This document shows positions 51,301 through 54,352 of a stretch of DNA of 64,000 nucleotides, piece by piece. The stretch lies in contig NW_023601212.1 of assembly GCF_014898055.3 (NCBI RefSeq), positions 32,724,329-32,788,328 of the forward strand, read 5' to 3'. The notes beneath the pieces were generated by a model. It was given only the letters and a program-made list of their open reading frames with translations. It was not told the origin of the DNA and ran no database searches. The stretch is from Talpa occidentalis (lineage: Eukaryota; Chordata; Mammalia; Eulipotyphla; Talpidae). How positions within the stretch are numbered: the first letter of the stretch is position 1; the number at the start of each line of letters is the position of its first letter. The translations under genes were made by a program, and so were the position numbers.

Positions 51301-52021
51301 AGCAGTGTACTTCAGTCTGCCTGCTCTGCTCCCCGCTCTGGCTCTGGTGAATTCTCTCGCCCTCCCGCGCTTTTGACTGTGCCTAGTGCTTGTATAAATA
51401 AATAAAAATAATCTTAAAAAAAAAAAGGACTTAAAAATTTTTAAAAAAAGGAAAAAAAAATTAAAAAATAAAAATTTAAAAAAAAACCCACAATATATTG
51501 TTCAAGGAAATCCATAGAGTGGATTTATAATTTTAGTGAACAAATGATTTAAAATTTTTGACTTTCCCTATATGAACAGCCTTTAAAAATCATGCTTCTG
51601 ATAAATATTACACACCAATTTCATATGCAATGCATCATGCTATATAGACAACAGAGGTAAATCAGAGCTACATACATCAAAAAAAGACATTATAAAAAAT
51701 AAATATGAAAGAGCAAAATGACAGTAAAAAAATTAGAATGGAATACCTAAAAACAGCATCCCAGTTCAAATATTTTCCTTGTTTGGAATCTGAATGTCGG
51801 TCTAAATGTTGAACAGTTTCAGGATCCCGAATCAGACGCTTAAATTTCTCAACTTCTTTCTGCAAATGAAAAAAAAGAAAAAAATGCTAATGAGTTACCA
51901 ATCACATACTTGTTTCAAGAAGAGATTAAATTTAAGTAATTGATATTACCCTTCGTTCTGTAGCTCTATCATGTTCTAGTTGACGGCAGCAAATAAGCAG
52001 GTCATTTAGTGCCAGACTCAT
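454..52021 (-). CDS. ATM: ATM serine/threonine kinase, 5' part (exons 2-36, partial gene)
   Basis: ATM is the PI3K-like nuclear kinase activated by the MRN complex at DNA double-strand breaks; it phosphorylates p53, CHK2, H2AX and others. Thirty-five exons on this strand splice into an open frame of 5,493 nt (1,831 codons) that aligns end to end with human ATM residues 1-1832. Present are the N-terminal TAN motif (exons 2-3), the basic KKKK nuclear-localisation motif (exon 9), the leucine-zipper-like stretch (exon 25) and the proline-rich [10 protein letters not shown] c-Abl SH3-binding segment (exon 28). The FAT, kinase and FATC regions are outside the window. Relative to human there are single-codon losses in exons 11 and 17 and a single-codon gain in exon 23. 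No stop or frameshift is seen, so this looks like a functional gene. Exon numbers follow the 63-exon scheme. Human positions are from memory of the protein, not from a database search. Confidence 0.98.
631..1635. other. ATM intron 35, nothing recognised
   Basis: AT-rich intronic sequence without a recognisable repeat or exon. Confidence 0.6.
1636..1777 (-). CDS. ATM: ATM exon 35 (weak splice donor)
   Basis: 142 nt, human residues 1726-1773. It encodes [20 protein letters not shown] and ends [10 protein letters not shown]. The acceptor is TTTTAG. The donor reads AAG then GTCTTT, matching the U1 consensus only at +1, +2 and +6. Exon length and frame still agree exactly with the human exon. Confidence 0.96.
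2446..2706 (-). mobile_element. SINE-B, sense to ATM (copy 1)
   Basis: One of only two copies in the same orientation as ATM. Element 2459-2693 is flanked by the 13-nt target-site duplication TAAAGGCTTACTT (2446-2458, 2694-2706). The T-rich end is short. It is diverged from other SINE-B copies. Confidence 0.9.
3208..3324 (+). mobile_element. 91-bp retroposed insert of unknown source
   Basis: Positions 3221-3311 start TGGGGCATTGGCAGG and end in an A-rich run. They are flanked by a perfect 13-nt duplication AAATCATCTTTCA (3208-3220, 3312-3324). A-tail plus duplication is the mark of L1-type retroposition. The body does not match the window's SINEs or L1 3' ends. Confidence 0.7.
3941..4192 (+). 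mobile_element. SINE-A (copy 2)
   Basis: SINE-A prototype. The tRNA-like head has an A box (TGGCGYAGCGGTTGAG) and a B box (TTTCGATCCCC here, GGTTCGATCCC in better copies). A CT-rich body follows with CCCTTAGCAGTGTATTTAG (CCCTCAGCAGTGTACTTCG in most copies), then the signature CCAGTGCTTGTATAAA and an (AAATA)n plus poly-A tail. The box pair implies a Pol III promoter and the tail implies L1 mobilisation. A G run follows the A-tail. It does not match Alu, B1/B2, CAN, CHR, PRE1, vic-1 or ERE as I know them. Confidence 0.92.
4490..4776 (+). mobile_element. SINE-A-like (copy 3) with 16-nt duplication
   Basis: Element 4506-4760 lies between perfect copies of AAAAAGATCAAAACAG (4490-4505, 4761-4776). 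The head has short deletions between the A and B boxes. Confidence 0.93.
5154..5325 (-). CDS. ATM: ATM exon 34
   Basis: 172 nt, human residues 1669-1726. It contains [20 protein letters not shown] and ends [19 protein letters not shown]. Borders are TATAG and GTGAGT. Confidence 0.97.
5326..6662. other. ATM intron 33, nothing recognised
   Basis: No repeat family or exon recognised. The open frames at 5903-6208 and 6161-6421 have no similarity I know and lie inside the intron. Confidence 0.55.
6663..6758 (-). CDS. ATM: ATM exon 33
   Basis: 96 nt, human residues 1637-1669. It encodes [20 protein letters not shown] and ends [11 protein letters not shown]. Borders are CTCCTAG and GTAAAC. Confidence 0.97.
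7108..7175. repeat. Perfect short hairpin with flanking repeats
   Basis: AGATTATATACAGA (7110-7123) is followed after ACT by its exact complement (7127-7140). GCAGATTATATACAGA then recurs at 7142-7157, followed by another partial complement. This is a compact AT-rich palindrome cluster in ATM intron 32. Confidence 0.85.
7625..7710. repeat. TA/TG/CA alternating tract
   Basis: Purine-pyrimidine alternating microsatellite (TATGTGTG, TATATA, CACACA blocks) with self-complementary halves. Confidence 0.85.
8074..8206 (-). CDS. ATM: ATM exon 32
   Basis: 133 nt, human residues 1593-1637. It encodes [20 protein letters not shown] and ends [11 protein letters not shown]. Borders are CTTTTAG and GTACTA. 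Confidence 0.97.
8685..8822 (-). mobile_element. Very short L1 3' end insertion
   Basis: Listed on minus because neighbouring L1s vary, but the insert 8699-8808 reads 3'UTR to A-rich tail on the plus strand. It matches the last roughly 100 bp of the window's L1s (GCAATTGTATGGGGAATATA, then an AATAAATA tail). A perfect 14-nt duplication AAATTGTCCCTCCA flanks it (8685-8698, 8809-8822). It is an extreme 5' truncation. Confidence 0.85.
9010..9050 (+). repeat. 19-bp tandem direct repeat
   Basis: AGAGCATTACAGGTTTTCA occurs at 9010-9028 and 9032-9050 without change, in ATM intron 31 about 60 bp beyond the exon 31 donor. Confidence 0.9.
9111..9275 (-). CDS. ATM: ATM exon 31
   Basis: 165 nt, human residues 1538-1592. 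It encodes [20 protein letters not shown] and ends [13 protein letters not shown]. Borders are CTTTAG and GTAATA. Confidence 0.97.
9276..9787. other. ATM intron 30, nothing recognised
   Basis: AT-rich unique-looking sequence between exons 30 and 31. Confidence 0.6.
9788..9962 (-). CDS. ATM: ATM exon 30
   Basis: 175 nt, human residues 1479-1537. It encodes [20 protein letters not shown] and [20 protein letters not shown]. Borders are ATTAG and GTAATT. Confidence 0.97.
10105..10670 (+). mobile_element. Probable old, rearranged L1 fragment
   Basis: The left part contains CAGAGTAGGCAGTTCTAAGC, resembling an L1 5' end. Near 10450-10500 the text CTTGGTATATACCCCAAAGC resembles the L1 ORF2 3' region. 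The two L1 ends together suggest a rearranged remnant. Weak evidence. Confidence 0.4.
10903..11102 (-). CDS. ATM: ATM exon 29
   Basis: 200 nt, human residues 1413-1479. It encodes [20 protein letters not shown] and [17 protein letters not shown]. It is almost unchanged from human. Borders are TTCTAG and GTAAAT. Confidence 0.97.
11513..11837 (+). mobile_element. SINE-A (copy 4)
   Basis: Element 11528-11822 between perfect copies of AAGAAAGTCTCCTGA (11513-11527, 11823-11837). The tail has AAATA, AAT and a long pure A run. It sits about 25 bp past the exon 28 donor. Confidence 0.95.
11862..11988 (-). CDS. ATM: ATM exon 28 (c-Abl SH3-binding segment)
   Basis: 127 nt, human residues 1370-1412. 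It encodes [20 protein letters not shown] and ends [12 protein letters not shown]. The proline-rich [10 protein letters not shown] matches the reported c-Abl SH3-binding site of human ATM exactly. Borders are TTTCAG and GTAAGT. Confidence 0.97.
12268..12599 (+). mobile_element. SINE-A, ACATGCCTCT-tail subtype (copy 5)
   Basis: Between copies of CTTTTATCCAG (12268-12278, 12589-12599). It carries a CCGGCTGCTCCCCGGCCACC-type insert after the B box and ACATGCCTCT within the tail, both shared with copies 9 and 23. Confidence 0.94.
12600..13241. other. ATM intron 27, left part, nothing recognised
   Basis: No named element. Minus-strand open frames here are chance. Confidence 0.55.
13242..13357 (-). 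CDS. ATM: ATM exon 27
   Basis: 116 nt, human residues 1332-1370. It encodes [20 protein letters not shown] and ends [12 protein letters not shown]. Borders are TTGCAG and GTATGG. Confidence 0.97.
13595..13841 (-). CDS. ATM: ATM exon 26
   Basis: 247 nt, human residues 1249-1331. It contains [20 protein letters not shown] and [20 protein letters not shown], ending NLLGKQ. Borders are TTTTAG and GTATGG. Confidence 0.98.
14009..14298 (+). mobile_element. SINE-B (copy 6)
   Basis: SINE-B differs from SINE-A by CACAGGGGTTAAAG in the A-box region, CTGTTTCTGGTGAATCCTCT and CTATACCCCAGCTCTTGTAT near the 3' end. It is flanked by GTCACATAA (14009-14017, 14290-14298). Confidence 0.92.
14818..14890 (+). 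repeat. G/A-rich tract (GGGGA-type)
   Basis: A run of AGGGGAGGGGAGAAGAGGGG-like units, all purine on the plus strand. It has four or more G runs within 30 bp, so quadruplex or triplex formation is possible. On the ATM strand it is a C/T tract within intron 25, about 60-130 bp beyond the exon 25 donor. Confidence 0.8.
14950..15119 (-). CDS. ATM: ATM exon 25 (leucine-zipper-like segment)
   Basis: 170 nt, human residues 1193-1249. It encodes [20 protein letters not shown], then [20 protein letters not shown] and SSFPFILL, matching the stretch described as a leucine zipper in human ATM. Borders are TTACAG and GTAGGC. Confidence 0.97.
15120..16134. other. ATM intron 24, nothing recognised
   Basis: A 142-codon open frame (15491-15919, plus) lies here but has no recognisable domain and overlaps no exon. 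No named repeat. Confidence 0.55.
16135..16308 (-). CDS. ATM: ATM exon 24
   Basis: 174 nt, human residues 1135-1192. It encodes [20 protein letters not shown] and ends [13 protein letters not shown]. Borders are TTGCAG and GTACAT. Confidence 0.97.
17303..17945 (-). mobile_element. L1 3' end, 5'-truncated (minus strand)
   Basis: Read on minus: the ORF2 C-terminus ([20 protein letters not shown] and [13 protein letters not shown]), then a G-rich 3'UTR and A-rich tail at 17303. It is the same family as the L1s at 29575 and 54366. The frame is broken near its end. Confidence 0.92.
18207..18448 (+). mobile_element. SINE-A (copy 7), internally shortened
   Basis: The start reads GGGCCACCC. About 25 bp are missing after the B box, so the ACTGG...CCCACATGG segment is absent. 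The possible duplication AAAATCCTA is short. Confidence 0.9.
18605..18855 (-). mobile_element. L1 3'UTR fragment (older subtype)
   Basis: On minus it reads ATGGTGATGGTGCACGGGTG and CTGAGAGGAGAAAGCATGC with an A-rich end. It resembles the pieces at 29286 and 62805 and differs from the younger L1 3'UTR at 55200. Confidence 0.65.
19342..19462 (-). CDS. ATM: ATM exon 23 (one codon longer than human)
   Basis: 121 nt against 118 in human, residues 1095-1134. It encodes [20 protein letters not shown] where human has LFQDTKGDSSRLLK, an in-frame gain of one residue in a variable loop. It then continues [20 protein letters not shown]. Borders are TAAAG and GTAATT. Confidence 0.95.
20120..20400 (+). 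mobile_element. SINE-B (copy 8)
   Basis: Good SINE-B with GGTGGCACAAGGGGTTAAGA, TTTGATCCCCGGCCAGGGGG and a TGCATGCATAAATAAATC tail extended by AAATA and GAATAAAT units. The duplication is unclear. Confidence 0.9.
20586..20920 (+). mobile_element. SINE-A, ACATGCCTCT-tail subtype (copy 9)
   Basis: Element 20601-20905 between perfect AAAAATTCTATATAT duplications (20586-20600, 20906-20920). It keeps CGGCTCGATCCCCGGCTGCT, AAACAAAC repeats and ACATGCCTCT in the tail. Confidence 0.95.
21210..21340 (-). CDS. ATM: ATM exon 22
   Basis: 131 nt, human residues 1052-1095. It encodes [20 protein letters not shown] and ends [13 protein letters not shown]. Borders are CAATAG and GTATTG. Confidence 0.97.
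21433..21714 (+). mobile_element. SINE-B (copy 10)
   Basis: Diverged head (GGCCTCCTGGTGACACAGAA) with standard body and tail. It ends about 45 bp from the exon 21 donor. Confidence 0.88.
21760..21835 (-). CDS. ATM: ATM exon 21
   Basis: 76 nt, human residues 1026-1051. It encodes [20 protein letters not shown] and ends KTLLE. Borders are TTTCAG and GTGAGT. Confidence 0.97.
21928..22233 (+). mobile_element. SINE, A/B intermediate (copy 11)
   Basis: Element 21940-22221 between AAAATTTCTTTC copies (21928-21939, 22222-22233). The head is A-like (GCAGCAGGTTGAGCG) and the 3' part B-like (GTACCCCAGCTCTTGTATAA). Confidence 0.92.
22904..23059 (-). CDS. ATM: ATM exon 20
   Basis: 156 nt, human residues 974-1026. 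It encodes [20 protein letters not shown] and ends [14 protein letters not shown]. Borders are TCACAG and GTAGGT. Confidence 0.97.
23158..23240 (-). CDS. ATM: ATM exon 19
   Basis: 83 nt, human residues 947-974. It encodes [20 protein letters not shown] then VELLKPL. Borders are CTTAG and GTAAGA. Intron 19, to exon 20, is only 98 bp. Confidence 0.97.
23326..23364 (+). repeat. (CA)n microsatellite
   Basis: About 18 uninterrupted CA units in ATM intron 18. Confidence 0.97.
23740..24440. other. Unclassified GC-richer block in ATM intron 18
   Basis: More GC-rich than its surroundings, with GATCACCTGGCATGTTT and AAGCACCTGGCATGTTT repeated near 24255 and 24290. It may be an old LTR-type remnant. 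No open frame of note. Confidence 0.35.
24530..24560 (+). repeat. Short (GATAGGTA)n-type tract
   Basis: GTAGGTAGATAGGTAGATAG followed by a degenerate unit. Confidence 0.75.
25270..25469 (-). CDS. ATM: ATM exon 18
   Basis: 200 nt, human residues 880-946. It contains [20 protein letters not shown] and [20 protein letters not shown]. Borders are TTTTAG and GTGAGT. Confidence 0.97.
25650..26000 (+). mobile_element. Ancient L1-like remnant
   Basis: CACTGCAGTGCTGTTAATTA, then GGAGTATTATGAAGTCATTA, resembles diverged mammalian-wide L1 ORF2/3'UTR text. Confidence 0.45.
26185..26353 (-). CDS. ATM: ATM exon 17 (one codon shorter than human; acidic)
   Basis: 169 nt against 172 in human, residues 823-880. 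It encodes [20 protein letters not shown] and the [19 protein letters not shown] stretch, an acidic, Ser-rich loop with one residue lost next to the human NDYPDSS segment. Borders are TTTTAG and GTAAAT. Confidence 0.96.
26440..26940 (+). mobile_element. Possible ancient L1-like remnant
   Basis: ACTGATGAGGGTAAGG and the following 130 bp weakly resemble old L1 ORF2 3' sequence. Low certainty. Confidence 0.3.
27248..27552 (+). mobile_element. SINE-A (copy 12), first of a tandem pair
   Basis: Element 27262-27538 between AAAAAGCAATCAAG at 27248-27261 and 27539-27552. It is missing a few bases around the B box. The next SINE begins directly after the second duplication. Confidence 0.94.
27553..27710 (+). 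mobile_element. SINE-A with large internal deletion (copy 13), second of the pair
   Basis: Element 27553-27697. It jumps from GTGGCGCAGCAG straight to TGTACTTAGTCAG, losing about 130 bp between two CAGC-rich sites. It is followed by a third copy of AAAAAGCAATCAA (27698-27710). Confidence 0.93.
27837..27926 (-). CDS. ATM: ATM exon 16
   Basis: 90 nt, human residues 793-822. It encodes [20 protein letters not shown] and ends [10 protein letters not shown]. Borders are TTACAG and GTAAGT. Confidence 0.97.
28281..28590 (+). mobile_element. SINE-B with internal (CA)n expansion (copy 14)
   Basis: The C-rich segment after CTCTCACC has turned into CCACCCCCACCCCCGC plus about 15 CA units (28493-28526). 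A CCAAAATCT duplication flanks it. Part of the A box is deleted (GGTGTTAAGACACAGCC). Confidence 0.92.
29122..29247 (-). CDS. ATM: ATM exon 15
   Basis: 126 nt, human residues 751-792. It encodes [20 protein letters not shown] and ends [10 protein letters not shown]. Borders are AATAG and GTAAGA. Confidence 0.97.
29286..29470 (+). mobile_element. L1 3'UTR fragment (older subtype)
   Basis: ATCAGAGATATTCTGCAGGG, the GGGAGGGGGAGGG run and GGTGATGGTGCATGGGTGAA match L1 3'UTR text also seen at 38690 and 48760. Confidence 0.75.
29564..30603 (-). mobile_element. L1, 5'-truncated, about 1.0 kb (minus strand)
   Basis: Element 29575-30592 between CCATTAAATTT copies (29564-29574, 30593-30603). On minus it holds the ORF2 C-terminal third ([24 protein letters not shown] at the start) with stops and a frameshift, then the G-rich 3'UTR and A-tail. 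Confidence 0.93.
31094..31219 (-). CDS. ATM: ATM exon 14
   Basis: 126 nt, human residues 709-750. It encodes [20 protein letters not shown] and ends KSELFQKAK. Borders are TTTAAG and GTAGGA. Confidence 0.97.
31316..31630 (+). mobile_element. SINE-B (copy 15)
   Basis: Element 31330-31616 between AAACAAAAGTCCAG copies (31316-31329, 31617-31630). A short ATAAGTATAAGCTCTT duplication lies at the 3' end. Confidence 0.94.
32056..32100 (+). repeat. Left arm of a 45-bp inverted repeat
   Basis: Begins TTAGTGGTTAAATGATG and ends ACAGAGAAGAG. Its reverse complement occurs at 32799-32843 with a single mismatch. The tandem AGATACTGTAGGA follows immediately. Confidence 0.93.
32799..32843 (-). repeat. Right arm of the 45-bp inverted repeat
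   Basis: Pairs with 32056-32100 across a 698-bp spacer in ATM intron 13. Similarity stops abruptly on both sides of each arm, as with terminal inverted repeats, but no target duplication is visible outside. Confidence 0.93.
33106..33331 (-). CDS. ATM: ATM exon 13
   Basis: 226 nt, human residues 633-708. It contains [20 protein letters not shown] and ends [14 protein letters not shown]. Borders are TTCAAG and GTGAGA. Confidence 0.97.
33332..34131. other. ATM intron 12, nothing recognised
   Basis: AT-rich sequence without a named repeat. Confidence 0.6.
34132..34227 (-). CDS. ATM: ATM exon 12
   Basis: 96 nt, human residues 601-633. It encodes [20 protein letters not shown] and ends FFESLPE. 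Borders are TATAG and GTATGT. Confidence 0.97.
34228..34973. other. ATM intron 11, nothing recognised
   Basis: No repeat or exon seen. Confidence 0.6.
34974..35165 (-). CDS. ATM: ATM exon 11 (one codon shorter than human)
   Basis: 192 nt against 195 in human. It encodes [20 protein letters not shown] and ends [10 protein letters not shown], where human reads ENSTEVPPILH. One glutamate codon is therefore missing, in frame. Borders are TTTCAG and GTAACT. Confidence 0.96.
35369..35580 (+). mobile_element. SINE-B, 3'-truncated (copy 16)
   Basis: Starts GGCCTCCCTGGTGGTGCAAG and stops after CTCTCACCCCCCACACC, lacking the CTCTTGTATGC segment and A-tail. Confidence 0.9.
35736..36029 (-). mobile_element. 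SINE-A, sense to ATM (copy 17), 18-nt duplication
   Basis: Element 35754-36011 between perfect ACAATTTATCATATCTTT copies (35736-35753, 36012-36029). On minus it reads GGGCCTCCCCGGTGGCGCAG and onward. It is 139 bp from exon 10 and the only well-preserved sense copy in ATM. Confidence 0.96.
36151..36522 (-). CDS. ATM: ATM exon 10
   Basis: 372 nt, the longest coding exon here, human residues 412-536. It contains [36 protein letters not shown] and [14 protein letters not shown]. Borders are TTTTAG and GTAAGT. Confidence 0.98.
36523..37776. other. ATM intron 9, no clear element
   Basis: 37480-37760 is GC-richer (CCCTGGGCCAGCAGCTGAGC) and could be an old repeat. Otherwise nothing. Confidence 0.5.
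37777..37946 (-). CDS. ATM: ATM exon 9 (nuclear-localisation motif)
   Basis: 170 nt, human residues 356-412. It holds the basic cluster [13 protein letters not shown], matching the human KRKK nuclear-localisation signal. It also holds SLEITQSY at the site of the human Ser367 autophosphorylation motif (SLEISQSY); here the residue is Thr, so an S/T-Q site is kept. Confidence 0.97.
38351..38798 (+). mobile_element. L1 3' end, 5'-truncated
   Basis: Begins in ORF2 ([20 protein letters not shown], then [19 protein letters not shown]), then the GGAGGAGGAGG 3'UTR and an A/T-rich tail that runs into SINE copy 18. Confidence 0.93.
38799..39071 (+). mobile_element. SINE-A (copy 18) in the tail of an L1
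   Basis: Inserted in or just after the L1 A-rich tail. It contains GCAGGTTCGATTCCCGGCCC and a CTGCTCTGCTCTGCTCTCTG expansion. Confidence 0.92.
39235..39612 (+). mobile_element. Old mammalian L1 (L1M-type) 3' end
   Basis: ACATGAAAGAACCTTGAAAT, TGATTCCACTTACATGAAAT, TTGCCAGGGAGTAG and GGTGAAACAAATGTTCTAGA follow the known order of ancient L1MA/L1MB 3' sequence. Highly diverged. Confidence 0.75.
39847..40010 (-). CDS. ATM: ATM exon 8
   Basis: 164 nt, human residues 301-355. It encodes [20 protein letters not shown] and ends [11 protein letters not shown]. Borders are TTGCAG and GTATAG. Confidence 0.97.
40011..41517. other. ATM intron 7, no named element
   Basis: A 16-bp direct repeat AGTGAGAGCTATGTGA lies near 40598 and 40623. 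No SINE or young L1. Confidence 0.55.
41518..41756 (-). CDS. ATM: ATM exon 7
   Basis: 239 nt, human residues 221-301. It contains [20 protein letters not shown] and ends [11 protein letters not shown]. Borders are ATAG and GTAGGA. It is one of the best-conserved exons in the window. Confidence 0.97.
41834..41855 (+). repeat. Mononucleotide A run upstream of exon 7
   Basis: About 20 A on plus, so poly-T on the ATM strand, some 80 bp upstream of the exon 7 acceptor. Confidence 0.9.
41946..42063 (+). mobile_element. SINE-A 5' half with its own A-tail (copy 19)
   Basis: Runs from GGGCCTCCCC to CGAGGGTCCCAC and then directly into about 18 A. The second half of the body is absent. Followed by copy 20 after GTATTTG. 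Confidence 0.92.
42070..42370 (+). mobile_element. SINE-A (copy 20)
   Basis: Full-length with nine or more AAATA units, then TTGGGGGGG. The outer sequence AAAATTTTTTCA occurs on both sides of the copy 19/20 pair (near 41935 and 42365). Confidence 0.93.
42721..42886 (-). CDS. ATM: ATM exon 6
   Basis: 166 nt, human residues 166-221. It encodes [20 protein letters not shown] and ends FFSKAIQHA. The acceptor is a long T tract then AAG; the donor is GTAATT. Confidence 0.97.
43034..43271 (+). mobile_element. L1 3' end with probable 3' transduction
   Basis: Element 43050-43255 between perfect GAAATAGTCCACCAAC duplications (43034-43049, 43256-43271). The L1 3'UTR (GGGGGTGAGGGGAAGCAAAT) ends at an A-rich stretch near 43175. 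About 65 bp of non-L1 sequence (AACTAAGTTTACGTATACCA and onward) follows, with a second A-tail at 43241-43255. Confidence 0.88.
44031..44294 (+). mobile_element. SINE-B (copy 21)
   Basis: Head reads CCTCCCTGGTGGTGGGAGGG. The region between the boxes is shortened. The possible duplication is AGGCTRCAG. Confidence 0.9.
45226..45506 (+). mobile_element. SINE-B (copy 22) abutting the exon 5 splice donor
   Basis: Full-length SINE-B whose A-tail ends near 45504. Exon 5 ends at 45520, so only about 14 bp of intron separate the donor from the SINE. Confidence 0.93.
45520..45684 (-). CDS. ATM: ATM exon 5
   Basis: 165 nt, human residues 111-166. It encodes [20 protein letters not shown] through [10 protein letters not shown]. 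The donor is GTATGT; the A-tail of a SINE begins about 14 bp past it. Confidence 0.97.
45690..45863 (+). mobile_element. Older L1 ORF2 fragment, left part
   Basis: Translates, with shifts, to ORF2 text close to the [20 protein letters not shown] region. It is cut by the younger L1 and resumes at 49409. Confidence 0.8.
46562..47215 (+). pseudogene. L1 ORF2 reverse transcriptase fragment (inactive)
   Basis: 217-codon frame covering the RT palm: [40 protein letters not shown] and [15 protein letters not shown]1 RT needs FADD at its active site; the second Asp is Ala here (GCT). With the surrounding frameshifts it cannot work. Confidence 0.9.
48907..49260 (+). mobile_element. SINE-A, ACATGCCTCT-tail subtype (copy 23), inside an L1
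   Basis: Element 48921-49246 between perfect AAAAATGAACGATG copies (48907-48920, 49247-49260). It is one of the least diverged SINEs in the window (GCGAAGCTGCCCGCAGCCTC, ACATGGCGCGCAGACC). Confidence 0.96.
49409..50030 (+). mobile_element. Older L1 ORF2 fragment, right part
   Basis: Continues the fragment at 45690. Contains [19 protein letters not shown] and [20 protein letters not shown] text with stops. It ends about 30 bp before the exon 4 donor. Confidence 0.85.
50061..50206 (-). CDS. ATM: ATM exon 4
   Basis: 146 nt, human residues 62-111. It encodes [17 protein letters not shown] and ends KYFIKCANK. The donor is a strong GTAAGT. An old L1 fragment ends only about 30 bp beyond that donor. 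Confidence 0.97.
50207..51152. other. ATM intron 3, left part, nothing recognised
   Basis: AT-rich, no named repeat. Confidence 0.55.
51153..51427 (+). mobile_element. SINE-A (copy 24)
   Basis: GGGCCTCCCGGGTGGCGCAG head and normal body. The A-tail grades into an A/T-rich stretch to 51490. No clear duplication. Confidence 0.92.
51747..51859 (-). CDS. ATM: ATM exon 3
   Basis: 113 nt. It encodes [20 protein letters not shown] and on to NWDAVFR, completing the TAN motif needed for ATM/Tel1 function and telomere maintenance. The acceptor is TTTGCAG and the donor GTATTC. Intron 2 between exons 2 and 3 is only 90 bp. Confidence 0.97.
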
Positions 52022-52051
52022 GGTTCAGAATTTCAGAACACATATCATTGA
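51950..52051 (-). CDS. ATM: ATM exon 2 (start codon; coding 51950-52021)
   Basis: The ATG is at 52021-52019 and opens [20 protein letters not shown], followed by TERR. The 5'UTR part (52022-52051) follows a CCCCCAG acceptor. The donor after 51950 is GTAATA. The peptide carries the first half of the Tel1/ATM N-terminal (TAN) motif. Confidence 0.97.
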
Positions 52052-52072
52052 CTGGGGGAGGAAAAAGAAAAA

Positions 52073-52112
52073 TATATATATCTACACACACACACACACA
52101 CATATATACATA
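52073..52112 (+). repeat. TA/CA microsatellite
   Basis: ATATATATAT, then about nine CA units, then ATATATACATA, about 20 bp upstream of the exon 2 acceptor on the ATM strand. Confidence 0.9.
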
Positions 52113-54352
52113 AAACTATTTCAGACTGTGGTACTAATCTACAGTTAATATTAATATGTAGTTGGTACATAGACAGCTCTGTGTTAATAAGTGTCAATAA
52201 CTGTGTTATTAACACAGATCTAATTGTAAAACCAGAAAAATTGTCACCAAAGGCACCATAACTTTTCTTAATGCTCCTATATTTAAATTGAAATTTTTAA
52301 CAATATATCAAAATAAAGCATCACCATACACATGTATGCTTTGTCTACAGTAGCAAACCAAATAAACTGGATAAAATAACAGGATGAAAATAACAAGAGT
52401 ATAATATACTCTATTGTTCTGAGATCTTTTCTAAGAATCATGACATTCAAATTGAAATATAAAATAGAAACAGAAGTTAGCTGGGCAAAGAATTAAGAAA
52501 AAGCACTCAAGGATTTAATGCTCACTGTCAAATTATTTAAAAGCACCTTTCTTGCATGTAGTAACTTATCATTTTGCTAAGCTAGGTGTCAACTGTTAAT
52601 GCTTTGGAAGCAACATTTAGGAGGTTATCAGTCTAGCACTTGCATCTCAACTGGCTTTATGGTTCTCACTTAATACATAAAAACAGGAGGAAAATGGTAT
52701 TCCTGGTTCCAAGGGAAATAATATGTTACAGTGATATCCTTTATAAAGGGCAAATGTCAACTATATTTTACTATGCCTTTTGGCCACTATGGGGGTCTTT
52801 CTCCTTTCATGTCTTCTGATATAATCAAACCCTCCTTTGACATTCTTTTTATTAAAATCTTACATGGATTCTGTTTCAGTATTTCTGAGGTTTTTTACAG
52901 AAAAGTTCCACTTTTATTAGAATAGACATATGTACAATTTTCCCTCTGTTTATAAACACTAATACTCTATCTACTTGTACAATTATCTCACGAGGAAAAG
53001 AGGTGGAGAAAGTTCTTTTCCCATCCATCCAAGTAAATTCTATTCAATACTCAGCCCCTGTGAAACCTCACAGAATCATGAAACTGGGAGGAAAAGAGAG
53101 ACCATGTCTGATCTTCCCAGAGAAAAAGAAACTGCTCCTGCAAAATGACTGCCCTGTCTGTGGGCACTCAGACCATGTGTATCATTGGCACATAGCTCTA
53201 AAGCTCTTCTCCATTTGCATTTATCGGTTGTTCTTCTAACCCCATTATCTCTATTACAGCCTCCTTCACGCAACTTGTATATTATAGATTGTTATTTACT
53301 TTATAGCCTTTTTTACTTGATTCTATACTTCTTGATTGTCATTTTTATTTTCACATTCTTTATCGTTTTACTGACTCTTCTCCCCTCTTATTCAATCTTA
53401 GTTTAAAGCGTTAACTGAGTCAATAAGGAAAATAAAAATGGGATTCTAACCAATATAAACATCTTAGCAATAGCCAAAGACCCACAAAGGTAGACAACTT
53501 TATTGTTAAATAGTAAAGATGTCCTCAATGTGAAAAAATGCTTGTTTATTGAACAAGTGACACTTCCAAGAAAAGGCAGTCCTACAATTTACCCTTTCTC
53601 TTCTTCCGTTTCTCAAAGACTGAATACTTTGAAAAGCAAAACAGTCCAGTACTACCTACAGAAACAGGAAATGTTCATTCACAGATACATGCAAACAATA
53701 TTTCCTGGGTAACAACCACGTTTTAGGTACTTTTTAGGTGTACCTAGACAAGTAATCAACTAAATAGACATAATTCTGACCTAGGTGCTGTCAGAACTAT
53801 CAGGTCAAGGAGACAAGGAGCAAGTACAATAATAAATCAATGACTATTCCAAGTTGTGATGTATGACTCAAAAGAAACAAATATATAAAAACAGGAAAAT
53901 ACAATGGAGATCATTTTTGGTAAGCTGTCAGGGAACACTTCTCAGGTTATAAGAGTCAAGATCTGAATGAACAGTTGCCAGATATAGGGAGGCTAGAAGA
54001 CCAGCATTTCAGAGAAGGAGACTGCATAGCCAAAGTGTGCTAGGGTATAAAAGCTCATGGTGGGCTCGAGGAACTGAAAAAGATTGGGGAACCACAGAGT
54101 AGTTAGCTGGAGTAAGAGTGTCACCAGATAAAGCTGAATTCAACTAATCTAGAACTATCCAGGTTCTATTCCCAACATGCAGTTAAATGATACACATTTC
54201 CTAAGTAACACTGAGTTGATAAATCCAGTATTCTTTTTCAGATCTCAACCAAGCTGATCCCTTTGCAAAATTCAACAATGATATCTACATTTCATCTTCT
54301 TTTCTTGATATATAATAATTCTGCCTTGGCCCCACCATTCTTTTCTAGTGGT
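52113..54352. other. ATM intron 1, left part, nothing recognised
   Basis: No repeat or exon I can name. Short open frames look accidental. Confidence 0.5.

Noticed and set aside
2446..51427. The regularly spaced SINE copies as an array-type (CRISPR-like) system
   Set aside because: Spacing is irregular, copies are about 250-300 bp with target duplications and A-tails, and the host is a mammal.
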